Shown here piece by piece: positions 16,596 to 24,783 of a stretch of 64,000 nt of DNA (positions are counted from its first letter, which is position 1; each line of letters starts with the position of its first letter). The DNA is from Bacteroidota bacterium (GTDB taxonomy: Bacteria > Bacteroidota > Bacteroidia > Cytophagales > Cyclobacteriaceae): assembly GCA_018266395.1 (NCBI GenBank), contig JAFEAM010000003.1:124001-188000 (forward strand). Reading direction: 5' to 3'. The notes under the pieces were generated by a model, which was not told the origin of the DNA, searched no databases, and worked only from the letters and a program-made list of their open reading frames with translations. The position numbers were made by a program, and so were the translations under genes.

Positions 16596-18188
16596 ATGCG
16601 GAAGTTATTCGTTCTCGGCAGCATTGCCGTAGTCGCAATTATCCTGGCGTTGTCCTGGTTCTGGATAGATGCTCTTTTCCTTTTTCTGATCGCAGGCCCA
16701 CTCATCTACATGGGTATTGCTGACATGCTCCAGGTCAAGCAGTCGATTAAGAGAAACTTCCCTCTTTTCGGACGCCTGCGTTACGTATTTGAAGATCTCC
16801 GCCCCAAAATTCAGCAGTACTTTGTGGAGTCCGACACAGATGGGGCACCCATCAACCGAAATGAGCGCTCGGTTATTTATCAGCGCGCCAAAAAACAAAT
16901 TGACACCGTACCCTTTGGCACGCAACTTAATGTCTACGCTGAAGGTTATGAATGGATTACACATTCCATTGCCCCGAAGGACTTCCACAAAATGGAGCAT
17001 AACCCAAGAATTCGGTTTGGAGGCAAGGAGTGCAAGCAGCCATATGACATGAGCGTGCTAAACATTTCAGCCATGAGTTTTGGGTCGTTGAGTCAAAATG
17101 CGATTCTGGCACTTAACAGCGGAGCCAAGCTTGGTGGATTCGCACATAACACGGGCGAAGGAGGACTTAGTCCCTATCATCTTCAGCCAGGCGGCGACAT
17201 CATCTGGCAAATTGGGACAGGTTATTTTGGGGCCAGAACGGAAGATGGAAATTTTTCGGACGACGCTTTTAAGGCCAATGCGACGAAGCCAAACGTCAAG
17301 ATGATTGAAATCAAATTGTCCCAGGGAGCTAAACCGGGTCATGGCGGAATTTTGCCTGCTGCCAAGAACACTCCTGAGATTGCAAAGATAAGATTGGTCA
17401 AGCCAGGCACTACGGTTTTCTCACCGCCTTTTCACAGTGCTTTTAATACACCAAAAGAGCTCTTGCTGTTTGTGAAGAGACTCAGAGAGCTTTCCGGTGG
17501 CAAACCCGTTGGATTTAAACTTTGCGTGGGGAGAAAGAGTGAATTTCTTTCGATCTGCAAGGCCATGGTGGAATTGAAAATCTATCCTGACTTCATAACG
17601 GTGGATGGCGGTGAAGGCGGAACCGGAGCCGCACCTCCTGAATTCACCAACTTTGTGGGCATGCCGTTATTGGATGCTTTGGCTTTTGTTGACAATGCAC
17701 TAAGGGGTTTCGGTATCCGGCATGAAATGAGAATGATTGCGTCGGGGAAAGTACTGACAGGGTTCAATCTTCTTCGGGCGATGGCACTTGGTGCTGATAC
17801 GTGCAATGCTGCCCGTGCCATGATGATGGCATTGGGATGCATTCAGGCACTGGAATGCAACCGCAACACCTGCCCTACCGGGGTGGCCACTCAAAATCCT
17901 GAACTTATGAAGGGGCTTGATGTCAAGGACAAGGCCGAGAGGGTAGCCAATTTCCACAAAAACACAGTGGAGAGCTTTGTTGAACTGATGGCAGCCACTG
18001 GGATGACCCATCCGGAACAGATCAACAGGACCCATGTGTACCGCAGGGTATTCATGAACATGGTCAAAACATACGAAGAGATTTACCCTACCATTCCTGA
18101 TGGATGTCTTCTTGAGGGAGGAGATGTTCCTTTTGAGCTGGAAGAATATATGAAGTATGCTTCTGCTGAAACTTTTGAGCTGGCGTAA
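16596..18188 (+). CDS. Membrane-anchored FMN-binding glutamate synthase family protein (GltB central domain)
   Basis: About 530 residues from the ATG at 16596. The frame is open back to about 16410, so longer versions starting at 16470 or 16482 are possible, but the family usually begins directly with the MRKLF membrane segment. Two adjacent hydrophobic segments (about residues 6-45) precede a soluble domain. The core matches the FMN/synthase domain of GOGAT: ISAMSFGSLS, NTGEGGLSPYH, GGEGGTGAAP, and a cysteine cluster CNRNTCPTG suited to an iron-sulfur centre. The glutaminase domain of real glutamate synthase is missing, so glutamine-dependent synthesis is unlikely without a partner. The true substrate is unknown. 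Three tandem-repeat arrays lie upstream. Confidence 0.88.
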   Translation: MRKLFVLGSIAVVAIILALSWFWIDALFLFLIAGPLIYMGIADMLQVKQSIKRNFPLFGRLRYVFEDLRPKIQQYFVESDTDGAPINRNERSVIYQRAKKQIDTVPFGTQLNVYAEGYEWITHSIAPKDFHKMEHNPRIRFGGKECKQPYDMSVLNISAMSFGSLSQNAILALNSGAKLGGFAHNTGEGGLSPYHLQPGGDIIWQIGTGYFGARTEDGNFSDDAFKANATKPNVKMIEIKLSQGAKPGHGGILPAAKNTPEIAKIRLVKPGTTVFSPPFHSAFNTPKELLLFVKRLRELSGGKPVGFKLCVGRKSEFLSICKAMVELKIYPDFITVDGGEGGTGAAPPEFTNFVGMPLLDALAFVDNALRGFGIRHEMRMIASGKVLTGFNLLRAMALGADTCNAARAMMMALGCIQALECNRNTCPTGVATQNPELMKGLDVKDKAERVANFHKNTVESFVELMAATGMTHPEQINRTHVYRRVFMNMVKTYEEIYPTIPDGCLLEGGDVPFELEEYMKYASAETFELA

Positions 18189-18243
18189 ACGCCGCACTTG
18201 ATTTCAATGTTCGGACGGTACGCTTATTGAAGTCTTAGGAGGA

Positions 18244-18522
18244 CTACCTTCTTACTTCGAATCCGTGAAACCCTTTGGAAGGCTGTTCACTGACTTCCAC
18301 ACGATGGACAGTTGCCCGTGGCGGGCCCTGATGGCACCATTTAATAAACTGCTCCAGGCTATCTGCAGGTCCTTCGGCCTCAATATAGACGCTCCCGTCT
18401 GACTCGTTTCTTGTAAATCCATGAAGGCCCAGCGCACTTGCCTGCTGCTGGGTGGAAGCACGAAAGAATACGCCCTGGACCTTACCCTGGATCCTGACAC
18501 ATATGGATTTCACCTCTGTCAC
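18244..18522 (-). CDS. acyP: Acylphosphatase
   Basis: 92 residues with the whole acylphosphatase fold. R21 in GKVQGVFFRAST binds the phosphate and N39 in FTRNESDGSV orients the water, the two catalytic residues of the family. It hydrolyses acyl phosphates such as 1,3-bisphosphoglycerate and carbamoyl phosphate in the cytoplasm. It lies 2 bases after the GapN-type dehydrogenase gene on the same strand. Since both enzymes can bypass the ATP-yielding lower glycolytic step at the level of glyceraldehyde-3-phosphate or bisphosphoglycerate, the pairing may be functional; that link is inference. Confidence 0.95.
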   Translation of the reverse strand: MTEVKSICVRIQGKVQGVFFRASTQQQASALGLHGFTRNESDGSVYIEAEGPADSLEQFIKWCHQGPPRATVHRVEVSEQPSKGFHGFEVRR

Positions 18523-18524
18523 AA

Positions 18525-20144
18525 TCAGAAGATGTAGTCTGTGGTCAGAAATCCGGATTCACGGTTACGAAGGATATTGGCCACAATCGTCTTGTTCTCT
18601 GTAGTTGTCTTGGCGGCGACCAGTGACCTGATGGAGAAAACCCTGAGCGCATCAGAAACAGAAAGCGTCCCCTCAGCAGAATCTTTCCTGCCATTGAACG
18701 GGAAGGTATCCGGTCCCCGCTGACATTGCGTATTAAGATTGATCCGGCCCACCTGGCTGGCAAATGCATCAATGTATTTGGCAATTTGCTTTGAATCCTT
18801 GCCGAAAAGACTGACCTGTTGTCCGAAATGGGAATTCAAAACATAACGAATCGTCTCCTCATCTTGTTCATACGGCACGATCGGAATGACCGGCCCAAAC
18901 TGTTCTTCATAATAGATCTTCATTTTGTCATTCACCGGATAAAGAACAGCCGGATAGAAGAAAGAGTGCTGTACAGTGCCTCCGCCCGGATTCATGATCT
19001 TGGCTCCATTTTGAAGTGCGTCTTCCACAAGGCCTTTCAGATAGTCAGTCTTTCCGGGTTCGGGTAGTGGAGTCAGGGTCACACCCGGTTCCCATGGCAT
19101 TCCATATTTAATTTGAGAAACAGCATCGCAGTATTTCTTTACAAACGGCTCAAGTATGCTGCGGTGAACGAAAAGGACTTTGAGAGCAGTGCAGCGTTGG
19201 CCGTTGAACGAGAGTGTCCCGAGCACGCACTCGTTTACAGCATTATCCAGGTCAGCATCGGGCATTACAATAGCCGGATTTTTGGCATCGAGCCCGAGGA
19301 TCGCCTTCAGTCTGTGTGGTTTGGGATGCAGTTTCTTGAGATCGTTGGCGCCCTTGTTGGTGCCGATAAATGCGAAGACATCGAGTTTGCCGGTTTCCAT
19401 CAAGGCACCGACTGTTTCGCGGCCCCGTCCATAAATGATATTGATTACCCCCGGGGGGAAACTGTCTCGGAAGGCCTCAAGCAATGGGCGTATCAACAGA
19501 ACACCATACTTGGCAGGTTTGAATACTACCGTATTGCCCATGATGAGCGCCGGAAAAAGAGTTGTGAATGTCTCGTTCAAGGGATAATTGAATGGCCCCA
19601 TGCACAGCGCCACTCCGAGAGGCACGCGTCGTATTTGGGCCATGATACCTTGTTCCTGAACAAACTTGGCCGAGTTGCGGTCCAGTTCTTTAAGTGCATG
19701 TATGGTATCGACGATGTAATCGCAGGTCCTGTCGAATTCCTTTTCTGAATCCTTCTGGGTCTTGCCAATCTCCCACATGAGCAACTTTACGATCAGGTCA
19801 CGCTGGGCCTTCATCATAACCAGAAATTTTTCCACATGCTCAATCCGCTGGGACACGGTCATGAGCGGCCAGGTTCCATGGCCCAGATCGTAAGCGGCAA
19901 CCGCAGCATTCAGCGCCTCCATGGATTCCTTCGTTGTAAGCAGCGGTGTGCTGCCAATGACTTTCTGTTCCAGGCTGTTGCCATTTCTGATGAAGACGGG
20001 ACTCATCACCGGATTCATGGGTCCTTCCCAACGGCGTAATTCGCCATTGATAAGATACTCCCGCTGTTCAATTAACTGAGGCAACCTGGACTGTTGGGGA
20101 ATTTCGGACTCCGAAGGAAAAAGATCAGAAAGGAACTCGCTCAT
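18525..20144 (-). CDS. gapN: NADP-dependent glyceraldehyde-3-phosphate dehydrogenase-like aldehyde dehydrogenase (GapN type)
   Basis: 539 residues of the ALDH superfamily. FNGQRCTALK with nucleophile C318 is the GapN-branch signature, and GPFNYPLN and PAxxxGNTVVFKPAK fit the nucleotide-binding and catalytic regions. GapN oxidises glyceraldehyde-3-phosphate directly to 3-phosphoglycerate, giving NADPH and no ATP. Oddly, the usual ELGGKNP motif reads G284-L-D-A-K-N-P, so the general-base glutamate position is glycine. I believe a Bacteroidota subgroup shares this, but cannot verify it. The N-terminus is about 50 residues longer than streptococcal GapN. It is followed at 2 bases by acylphosphatase. 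Confidence 0.85.
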   Translation of the reverse strand: MSEFLSDLFPSESEIPQQSRLPQLIEQREYLINGELRRWEGPMNPVMSPVFIRNGNSLEQKVIGSTPLLTTKESMEALNAAVAAYDLGHGTWPLMTVSQRIEHVEKFLVMMKAQRDLIVKLLMWEIGKTQKDSEKEFDRTCDYIVDTIHALKELDRNSAKFVQEQGIMAQIRRVPLGVALCMGPFNYPLNETFTTLFPALIMGNTVVFKPAKYGVLLIRPLLEAFRDSFPPGVINIIYGRGRETVGALMETGKLDVFAFIGTNKGANDLKKLHPKPHRLKAILGLDAKNPAIVMPDADLDNAVNECVLGTLSFNGQRCTALKVLFVHRSILEPFVKKYCDAVSQIKYGMPWEPGVTLTPLPEPGKTDYLKGLVEDALQNGAKIMNPGGGTVQHSFFYPAVLYPVNDKMKIYYEEQFGPVIPIVPYEQDEETIRYVLNSHFGQQVSLFGKDSKQIAKYIDAFASQVGRINLNTQCQRGPDTFPFNGRKDSAEGTLSVSDALRVFSIRSLVAAKTTTENKTIVANILRNRESGFLTTDYIF

Positions 20145-20279
20145 GGTGAATAGATCTGATGTTTGAAATGTTTTAAATCGTGATTTTGCGTGCCGTTAGG
20201 ATTCCAATTTACACAGTGCAATCATATGCATACGTCTGGATGCAGCAAATTGTAAAAGGAAACCGAAGGTGTTTTAGAA

Positions 20280-20642
20280 TTAGTGCCTGATACCGCAGAT
20301 TTTACAAAACTTGCGTTTTTCCAACGGTCTGATTTTGGGCGGTCTCTTGTGTCCAAAATAGGGAGGCTTCATCCGATCGAGCCCATCGCTGGTTTCCAGA
20401 CTTTTCTCACGCTTCTCCCGTTCCCGCCAGGTATTTTCAATACGATCGCGATATTCCCGTGTTGCGTCGTAAGTCGAGCTTTGTTTCTTCTTCTTTTCCT
20501 TGCGGGGTCCGTAGTAGCGGACAGGGTTCACCGGCTGCAGCGTGGTGGGAAAATTCTTGTCTGATGGCTTGGACTGGGCAGATGCTTCCCTCGCAGTCAA
20601 AACAGCGGCCAAAAATGTGAGGACCAACCACTTGCGCGACAT
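20280..20642 (-). CDS. Small secreted protein with C-terminal CxxCGIRH, paralogue A
   Basis: 120 residues: a signal peptide (WLVLTFLAAVLTAREASAQ), a low-complexity part with YYGP and a lysine-rich KEKKKK block, a charged helix (EYRDRIENTWREREKREK), then YFGHKRPPKIRP and the terminal KFCKICGIRH. The neighbouring gene at 20702-21043 has the same layout and the same end, so the two are paralogues. The closing Cys-x-x-Cys-Gly-Ile-Arg-His could bind metal or be a redox pair. It is very basic. I know no named family. Its ATG lies 4 bases after a -7 promoter box. Confidence 0.75.
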   Translation of the reverse strand: MSRKWLVLTFLAAVLTAREASAQSKPSDKNFPTTLQPVNPVRYYGPRKEKKKKQSSTYDATREYRDRIENTWREREKREKSLETSDGLDRMKPPYFGHKRPPKIRPLEKRKFCKICGIRH

Positions 20643-20646
20643 AATG

Positions 20647-20654
20647 CAAAGTTA
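20647..20654 (-). promoter_or_regulatory. Candidate -7 box (TAACTTTG) of paralogue A
   Basis: An exact TAnnTTTG match only 4 bases upstream of the ATG at 20642, the same geometry as for the biotin carrier gene. It suggests a leaderless or nearly leaderless transcript. The -33 position has TTTTCG, not TTTG. Confidence 0.4.
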
Positions 20655-20701
20655 AAGACTTCTTAAGCGAAAATGTCCGCACTTTCGGGATTATTTAGAC
20701 C

Positions 20702-21043
20702 CTAATGGCGTATGCCGCATTCCTCACAATACCTCATTTTCGCCGCTGACCTTCGTTTTGGAATGTGCCTGTGGCCAAAATAGCGGATGTCCCTGAATTG
20801 CGGTTTGTAGAACTTTTTCAGGAGTTTCTGCTTCTCTTTTGCGGCTCTTTCGACCCGCTGGTAGAATTCAAACTCGGGCGTGTGCTGCACTTTGCGCTTT
20901 TTCGCTTTTGTTTTCTTTTGAGAATGTTGCGGAGAATAGACCGTAATTCGTTTTCCCGGATCGAGTGATGTAGGACCGGAGGATTGAGCTACCGCAAATT
21001 GACTTACAGCCAACCAACAGAGAACAACAAATATGTATCGCAT
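20702..21043 (-). CDS. Small secreted protein with C-terminal CxxCGIRH, paralogue B
   Basis: 113 residues, paralogous to the gene at 20280. It has a signal peptide (MRYIFVVLCWLAVSQFAVAQ), a VYSP box where the other has YYGP, a lysine-rich block (KKTKAKKRK), a charged helix (FYQRVERAAKEKQKLLKKF), then RYFGHRHIPKRRS and RYCEECGIRH at the very end. Conservation of the terminal CxxCGIRH in both copies, while the middle has diverged, points to a functional C-terminus. It is secreted or periplasmic and strongly basic. No function can be assigned. The 59-base gap between the two genes suggests tandem duplication. Confidence 0.75.
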   Translation of the reverse strand: MRYIFVVLCWLAVSQFAVAQSSGPTSLDPGKRITVYSPQHSQKKTKAKKRKVQHTPEFEFYQRVERAAKEKQKLLKKFYKPQFRDIRYFGHRHIPKRRSAAKMRYCEECGIRH

Positions 21044-21099
21044 AGCTGTCCTATAACGGCCAGCGATGTGAGGTTATTGCAGACTTATTTCCAAATTGA

Positions 21100-21597
21100 C
21101 TAGCCGCTGACCTTTGGCTCCATCATGCTTTGTTGCCTTCGCCATTTCCATGGGGGAACAGGATTTTCGTCTGCCCATAGTCCTCTTCCCTGGGCTTTGG
21201 CTTCCTGGCGCAAAGCCTCCAATTCCTGGAGAGGTTGCTTTTCTGAAGTCCATGCAAATCCAGCTTTCAAAATCTCCACTCTTGGGTCTGTGCCATCCGT
21301 GAGGTAGATTTTTCCCATTGTGTTTCCAAGTCTGTCTTTGCCCTCCAGTTTGATACTTACCTTTTTGTTCATCATCAATTTTTCCAGAAAAATCCTGGCT
21401 TGCTCAGCATAGTTTTGACCCGCCTCAGGGGTATCGATACCAGAAAGGCTAACCTTGTAACGGTCTCCATCCAGGGCTGCAACCTCAACGGTCTTTCCGT
21501 CAATAATAGCGGTAACTTTTCCCTGAATTTCCCCGGGGCCAGCATATGAAACTAAAACCGGTGAAAGAGTTAAGAGGAGTACAACAATCGCTTTCAT
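21100..21597 (-). CDS. Secreted staphylococcal-nuclease-like protein with altered active site
   Basis: 165 residues with a signal peptide (MKAIVVLLLTLSPVLVSYAG) and a full SNase/thermonuclease-like barrel ending in GRGLWADENPVPPWKWRR, the usual family end. The active site is changed. In IIDGKTV the calcium-ligand Asp position (D21 in staphylococcal nuclease) is K35. In KVSLSGIDTPE the first catalytic Arg (R35) is S50, although D55 and E58 remain. In KDRLGNTMG the second Arg (R87) is N92. I infer an inactive or repurposed nuclease fold, perhaps a binding protein. It lies among other small secreted proteins on the same strand. Confidence 0.88.
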   Translation of the reverse strand: MKAIVVLLLTLSPVLVSYAGPGEIQGKVTAIIDGKTVEVAALDGDRYKVSLSGIDTPEAGQNYAEQARIFLEKLMMNKKVSIKLEGKDRLGNTMGKIYLTDGTDPRVEILKAGFAWTSEKQPLQELEALRQEAKAQGRGLWADENPVPPWKWRRQQSMMEPKVSG

Positions 21598-21868
21598 GAT
21601 GTGTTACTGAATGCAGATCAAAGATCACCATCTGCACGATAGCTGTGTGAGTCAAATGAAAGCAGTACGATCCCATGTAAGGTTTGCATGGTGATTAAAG
21701 AAATTACGATGAATGATTTGGCACTTATCCGCACATTGAGACGAAGACAAAGTTCTTCCATCGCCTTTCACCTCCACTCGCTGTAGCTTTTTGTCCATTC
21801 ATCGAAATAGTGCCCCAAAGACTTTTTTCGGTGGTTACTTGGGTGCAGACCTTTCAGATGGATATCTG
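21598..21868. other. Intergenic stretch with nothing recognised
   Basis: No promoter box, hairpin or conserved RNA could be supported here, apart from presumably containing the upstream region of the SNase-like gene. The right-hand end runs into a possible small membrane ORF. Confidence 0.4.
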
Positions 21869-21985
21869 ATGAAAATGTTGCCTGTACGTTTTTACTTTCA
21901 GAGGGCAAGGATATTCCTGATCCTGCTGGTGGCTGGCTTTGTCCTTTATTGGCTGGTCAAGTTATTGATGGAATGGGTGGGTTGA
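21869..21985 (+). CDS. Possible 38-residue single-helix membrane protein
   Basis: From the ATG at 21869 the frame encodes a short protein with positively charged start (MKMLPVRFYFQRAR) and one strong transmembrane helix (IFLILLVAGFVLYWLVKLL), then a stop. The inside-positive layout is plausible for a small inner-membrane protein. An earlier GTG or TTG start adds about 26 weak residues. There is no family match I can name and no clear promoter, so it may be chance. Confidence 0.3.
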   Translation: MKMLPVRFYFQRARIFLILLVAGFVLYWLVKLLMEWVG

Positions 21986-21997
21986 CCGGATGAACAT

Positions 21998-22486
21998 TCA
22001 CTTTCGCTTGCCAGTCACGGATCCGATAACCTGCATGGTTTCCAGGGAAGGAACCTCGCGGCCTCCTGCGGGTTCAATTGTTATGGCAAAGGCGGCAGCG
22101 TGAGGACTTGTTTTCATCTTTTTCAGTTCTTGTAAGGGTGGATCAAATGTTCCTATTGAAGCGAATTGCCCGTCTACCAGCGCCCACAGCTCCAGCTGAA
22201 ATCCGGCGTCTGGCTGGCGAACATTAGATGCATTGAGATAGAGCTCCCCTTCAGCGGGATTCCAATAGACCAGCGCCCGGGCTGCAGTATCATTTAACGT
22301 GCCTTTCAACAAGACGGGAAAAAATGCAGTATCCATTGTCGGGTCAAACGACTGCACCAAAGCAGAATCAGAGGGAAGACCCGTAAAAGTCCTTCTCCCG
22401 GTCAGCGTAGCTGCAAGCACTATCAGAACGACAGCAAAAGCAATCCACCATGAATGGCGGAATCGGCGGCGAGGTTCGCCGTTCAT
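21998..22486 (-). CDS. Orphan RskA-like anti-sigma factor C-terminal domain protein
   Basis: 162 residues: a basic N-terminus, one transmembrane helix (WWIAFAVVLIVLAATL), and a periplasmic domain with the RskA/anti-sigma-K pattern, seen in FQLELWALVDGQ, IGTFDP, and AFAITIEPAGGREVP. The cytoplasmic zinc-binding anti-sigma domain that should precede the helix is absent, leaving only 13 residues. No ECF sigma factor gene is near. It therefore cannot hold a sigma factor in the usual way and is either a remnant or a separate sensor. It starts 3 bases after the lpdA stop, so it is probably co-transcribed. Confidence 0.8.
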   Translation of the reverse strand: MNGEPRRRFRHSWWIAFAVVLIVLAATLTGRRTFTGLPSDSALVQSFDPTMDTAFFPVLLKGTLNDTAARALVYWNPAEGELYLNASNVRQPDAGFQLELWALVDGQFASIGTFDPPLQELKKMKTSPHAAAFAITIEPAGGREVPSLETMQVIGSVTGKRK

Positions 22487-22489
22487 GAA

Positions 22490-23881
22490 TCAAATGTGGA
22501 TCACCTCGCCATAGGCAGCTGCGGCAGCCTCCATAATGGCTTCACTCATGGTGGGGTGGGGATGAATCGTCTTGATGATTTCATGACCTGTAGTCTCAAG
22601 CTTTCGGGCTGCCACAACTTCTGCAATCATTTCTGTTACGTTATGACCAATCATGTGTGCGCCCAGCCATTCACCATATTTAGCGTCAAATATCACCTTT
22701 ACGAAACCATCAGAAGCGCCTGCAGCTTTAGCTTTCCCTGATGCCGTGAATGGAAATTTCCCAACCTTGATTTCATATCCTGCCTTCTTGGCCGCCTCTT
22801 CGGTAAATCCTACTGAGGCGATCTCAGGAGAACAGTAGGTGCAACCCGGAATGTTATTATAATTGATTGGCTCTGGCTTCTTGCCTGCTATGTTCTCCAC
22901 GCATACGATTCCTTCAGCTGAGGCAACATGGGCGAGGGCAGGGCCCCTGGTGATGTCTCCGATCGCGTAAACGCCCGGGACATTGGTTCGGCCAAAGTCA
23001 TCAACAATGACTTTCCCTTTGTCAAACTTCACGCCCACTTCTTCGAGACCGATATTCTCAAGGTTGGTTGTGACACCAACCGCGGAAAGCACAATGTCAG
23101 TTTCAATCTTGATTTCTCCCGTCGGTGTCTTTACGGTTGCCACACAACCTTTTCCGCTGGTATCAACTTTAGTCACTTCGCTGCTGGTGTGAATAGTCAT
23201 TCCGGCCTTCTTGAATGAACGTTCCAGCGCTTTTGACACTTCCTCATCTTCAACAGGCACCACACGGGGAAGGAATTCGACTATGGTCACTTCCGTGCCG
23301 ATAGTGCTGTAGAAGTATGCGAACTCTACGCCGATGGCTCCGGAGCCGACGACCAGCATCTTGTGAGGACGTTCCTGAAGTACAAGCGCCTCACGGTACC
23401 CGATGATCTTTTTTCCGTCAATCTTCAGATTGGGCAGTTCACGTGAACGTCCGCCGGTTGCAAGAATGATATGCTTGGCTTCGTAGTCGGTTTTCTTTCC
23501 GGAAGCGTCCGTAACTTCAACCTTGCCTCCTTTTTTCAGCTTTCCATGACCGGCGATCTGATCAATCTTGTTCTTCTTGAACAGGAACTGAACCCCCTTA
23601 CTCATTCCGGCGGCGACGTCTCTTGAGCGCTTCACCATTCCTGCCAGGTCAGGTGTAGCGTCTTTTATCTGAATTCCGTAATCGGCTGCATGTTGTATGT
23701 ATTCAAATACGTTTGCGCTTTTCAACAAAGCTTTGGTTGGGATGCAACCCCAGTTAAGGCAAATGCCGCCCAGCTCAGCCTTTTCGACTACGCCCACTTT
23801 CAATCCCAGTTGGGAAGCGCGGATGGCCGCAACATAGCCGCCAGGTCCTGAACCGATAACAATCACATCATAATTTGCCAT
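22490..23881 (-). CDS. lpdA: Dihydrolipoyl dehydrogenase (E3)
   Basis: 463 residues, a flavoprotein that reoxidises dihydrolipoamide in 2-oxoacid dehydrogenase and glycine cleavage complexes. The FAD-binding GSGPGGY motif opens the protein, the redox disulfide is C41-LNWG-C46, the NAD site GSGAIGVEFA follows, and the C-terminal HPHPTMSEAI carries the His-Glu pair of the active site. Length is normal. E1 and E2 genes are not in the window, so this copy is supplied separately. A -7 box at 23900-23907 lies 18 bases upstream. The small RskA-like gene follows in the same direction. Confidence 0.97.
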   Translation of the reverse strand: MANYDVIVIGSGPGGYVAAIRASQLGLKVGVVEKAELGGICLNWGCIPTKALLKSANVFEYIQHAADYGIQIKDATPDLAGMVKRSRDVAAGMSKGVQFLFKKNKIDQIAGHGKLKKGGKVEVTDASGKKTDYEAKHIILATGGRSRELPNLKIDGKKIIGYREALVLQERPHKMLVVGSGAIGVEFAYFYSTIGTEVTIVEFLPRVVPVEDEEVSKALERSFKKAGMTIHTSSEVTKVDTSGKGCVATVKTPTGEIKIETDIVLSAVGVTTNLENIGLEEVGVKFDKGKVIVDDFGRTNVPGVYAIGDITRGPALAHVASAEGIVCVENIAGKKPEPINYNNIPGCTYCSPEIASVGFTEEAAKKAGYEIKVGKFPFTASGKAKAAGASDGFVKVIFDAKYGEWLGAHMIGHNVTEMIAEVVAARKLETTGHEIIKTIHPHPTMSEAIMEAAAAAYGEVIHI

Positions 23882-23899
23882 ACGTATTCAAATTTCGGC

Positions 23900-23907
23900 C
23901 AAAGATA
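23900..23907 (-). promoter_or_regulatory. Candidate -7 box (TATCTTTG) of lpdA
   Basis: An exact TAnnTTTG match 18 bases upstream of the lpdA ATG. A TTTG occurs upstream but with too short a spacer (14), so the -33 element is uncertain. Confidence 0.5.
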
Positions 23908-23985
23908 AAGGGCAATTGCATCAAATGAAAAAGACTAATTTTACCCTGTGTCAAGTCATCTAATCTTCTAACTACCCTACGACCC

Positions 23986-24732
23986 ATGAAGTTATTGCAA
24001 GGAAAGAACAGCCTTATTACGGGGGCATCAAAAGGAATTGGAAAATCAGTCGCTCTGGCGTTTGCCGAACAAGGGGCCAATGTTGCTTTTACTTACCTGT
24101 CCAGCGTGGAGCAGGGACTGGCACTTGAGGCTGAGTTGCAGGCAAGAGGGGTCAAGGCAAAGGGATATCGTTCTGATGCTTCGGACTTTGGCCAGGCTGA
24201 GCAGTTGATCAATAATGTGATTTCTGATTTTGGTTCTTTGGATATCCTCGTCAACAATGCCGGGATAACAATGGACAACCTGCTCATGCGGATGACGGAG
24301 GATGCGTGGGACAAGATCATGCAGGTGAATCTGAAGAGCTGTTTCAATACAGTCAAGGCGGGTTGCAAGCAAATGATGAAGCAGCGGTCGGGTTCGATAA
24401 TCAATATGACTTCAGTGGTGGGACTCAAGGGAAATGCAGGTCAGGCCAACTACGCTGCCTCCAAGGCAGGAATTATCGGATTCACCAAATCCATCGCCCT
24501 CGAACTTGGGTCAAGAGGCATCAGGTCCAATGCGGTTGCACCCGGCTTCATAGAAACTGAAATGACCGCCAAACTGGATGAGAAGGTTGTGCAAAGCTGG
24601 CGGGATGCAATTCCGCTCAAGCGCGGAGGACGGCCTGAAGATGTGGCGCAGGCTTGTGTTTTTCTCGGGTCAGATATGTCCAGTTATGTCACCGGTCAGG
24701 TATTACAGGTGGACGGCGGCATGCTGACCTGA
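23986..24732 (+). CDS. fabG: 3-oxoacyl-[acyl-carrier-protein] reductase
   Basis: 248 residues of the classical SDR family, reducing 3-oxoacyl-ACP with NADPH in fatty acid elongation. TGASKGIG binds the cofactor, NNAG follows, and the catalytic set is S143 (MTSVVG), Y156 and K160 (YAASKAG). The C-terminal VLQVDGGM is the usual FabG end. It is a single gene here; other fab genes are not adjacent, so it may serve another acyl-ACP or PHA-related pathway. It is divergent from lpdA over 104 bases. Confidence 0.93.
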   Translation: MKLLQGKNSLITGASKGIGKSVALAFAEQGANVAFTYLSSVEQGLALEAELQARGVKAKGYRSDASDFGQAEQLINNVISDFGSLDILVNNAGITMDNLLMRMTEDAWDKIMQVNLKSCFNTVKAGCKQMMKQRSGSIINMTSVVGLKGNAGQANYAASKAGIIGFTKSIALELGSRGIRSNAVAPGFIETEMTAKLDEKVVQSWRDAIPLKRGGRPEDVAQACVFLGSDMSSYVTGQVLQVDGGMLT

Positions 24733-24783
24733 TGCAACGTTTTGTGATTCAAAAGCGTCTCCACTGAAATCGTTGCGCTAAGT

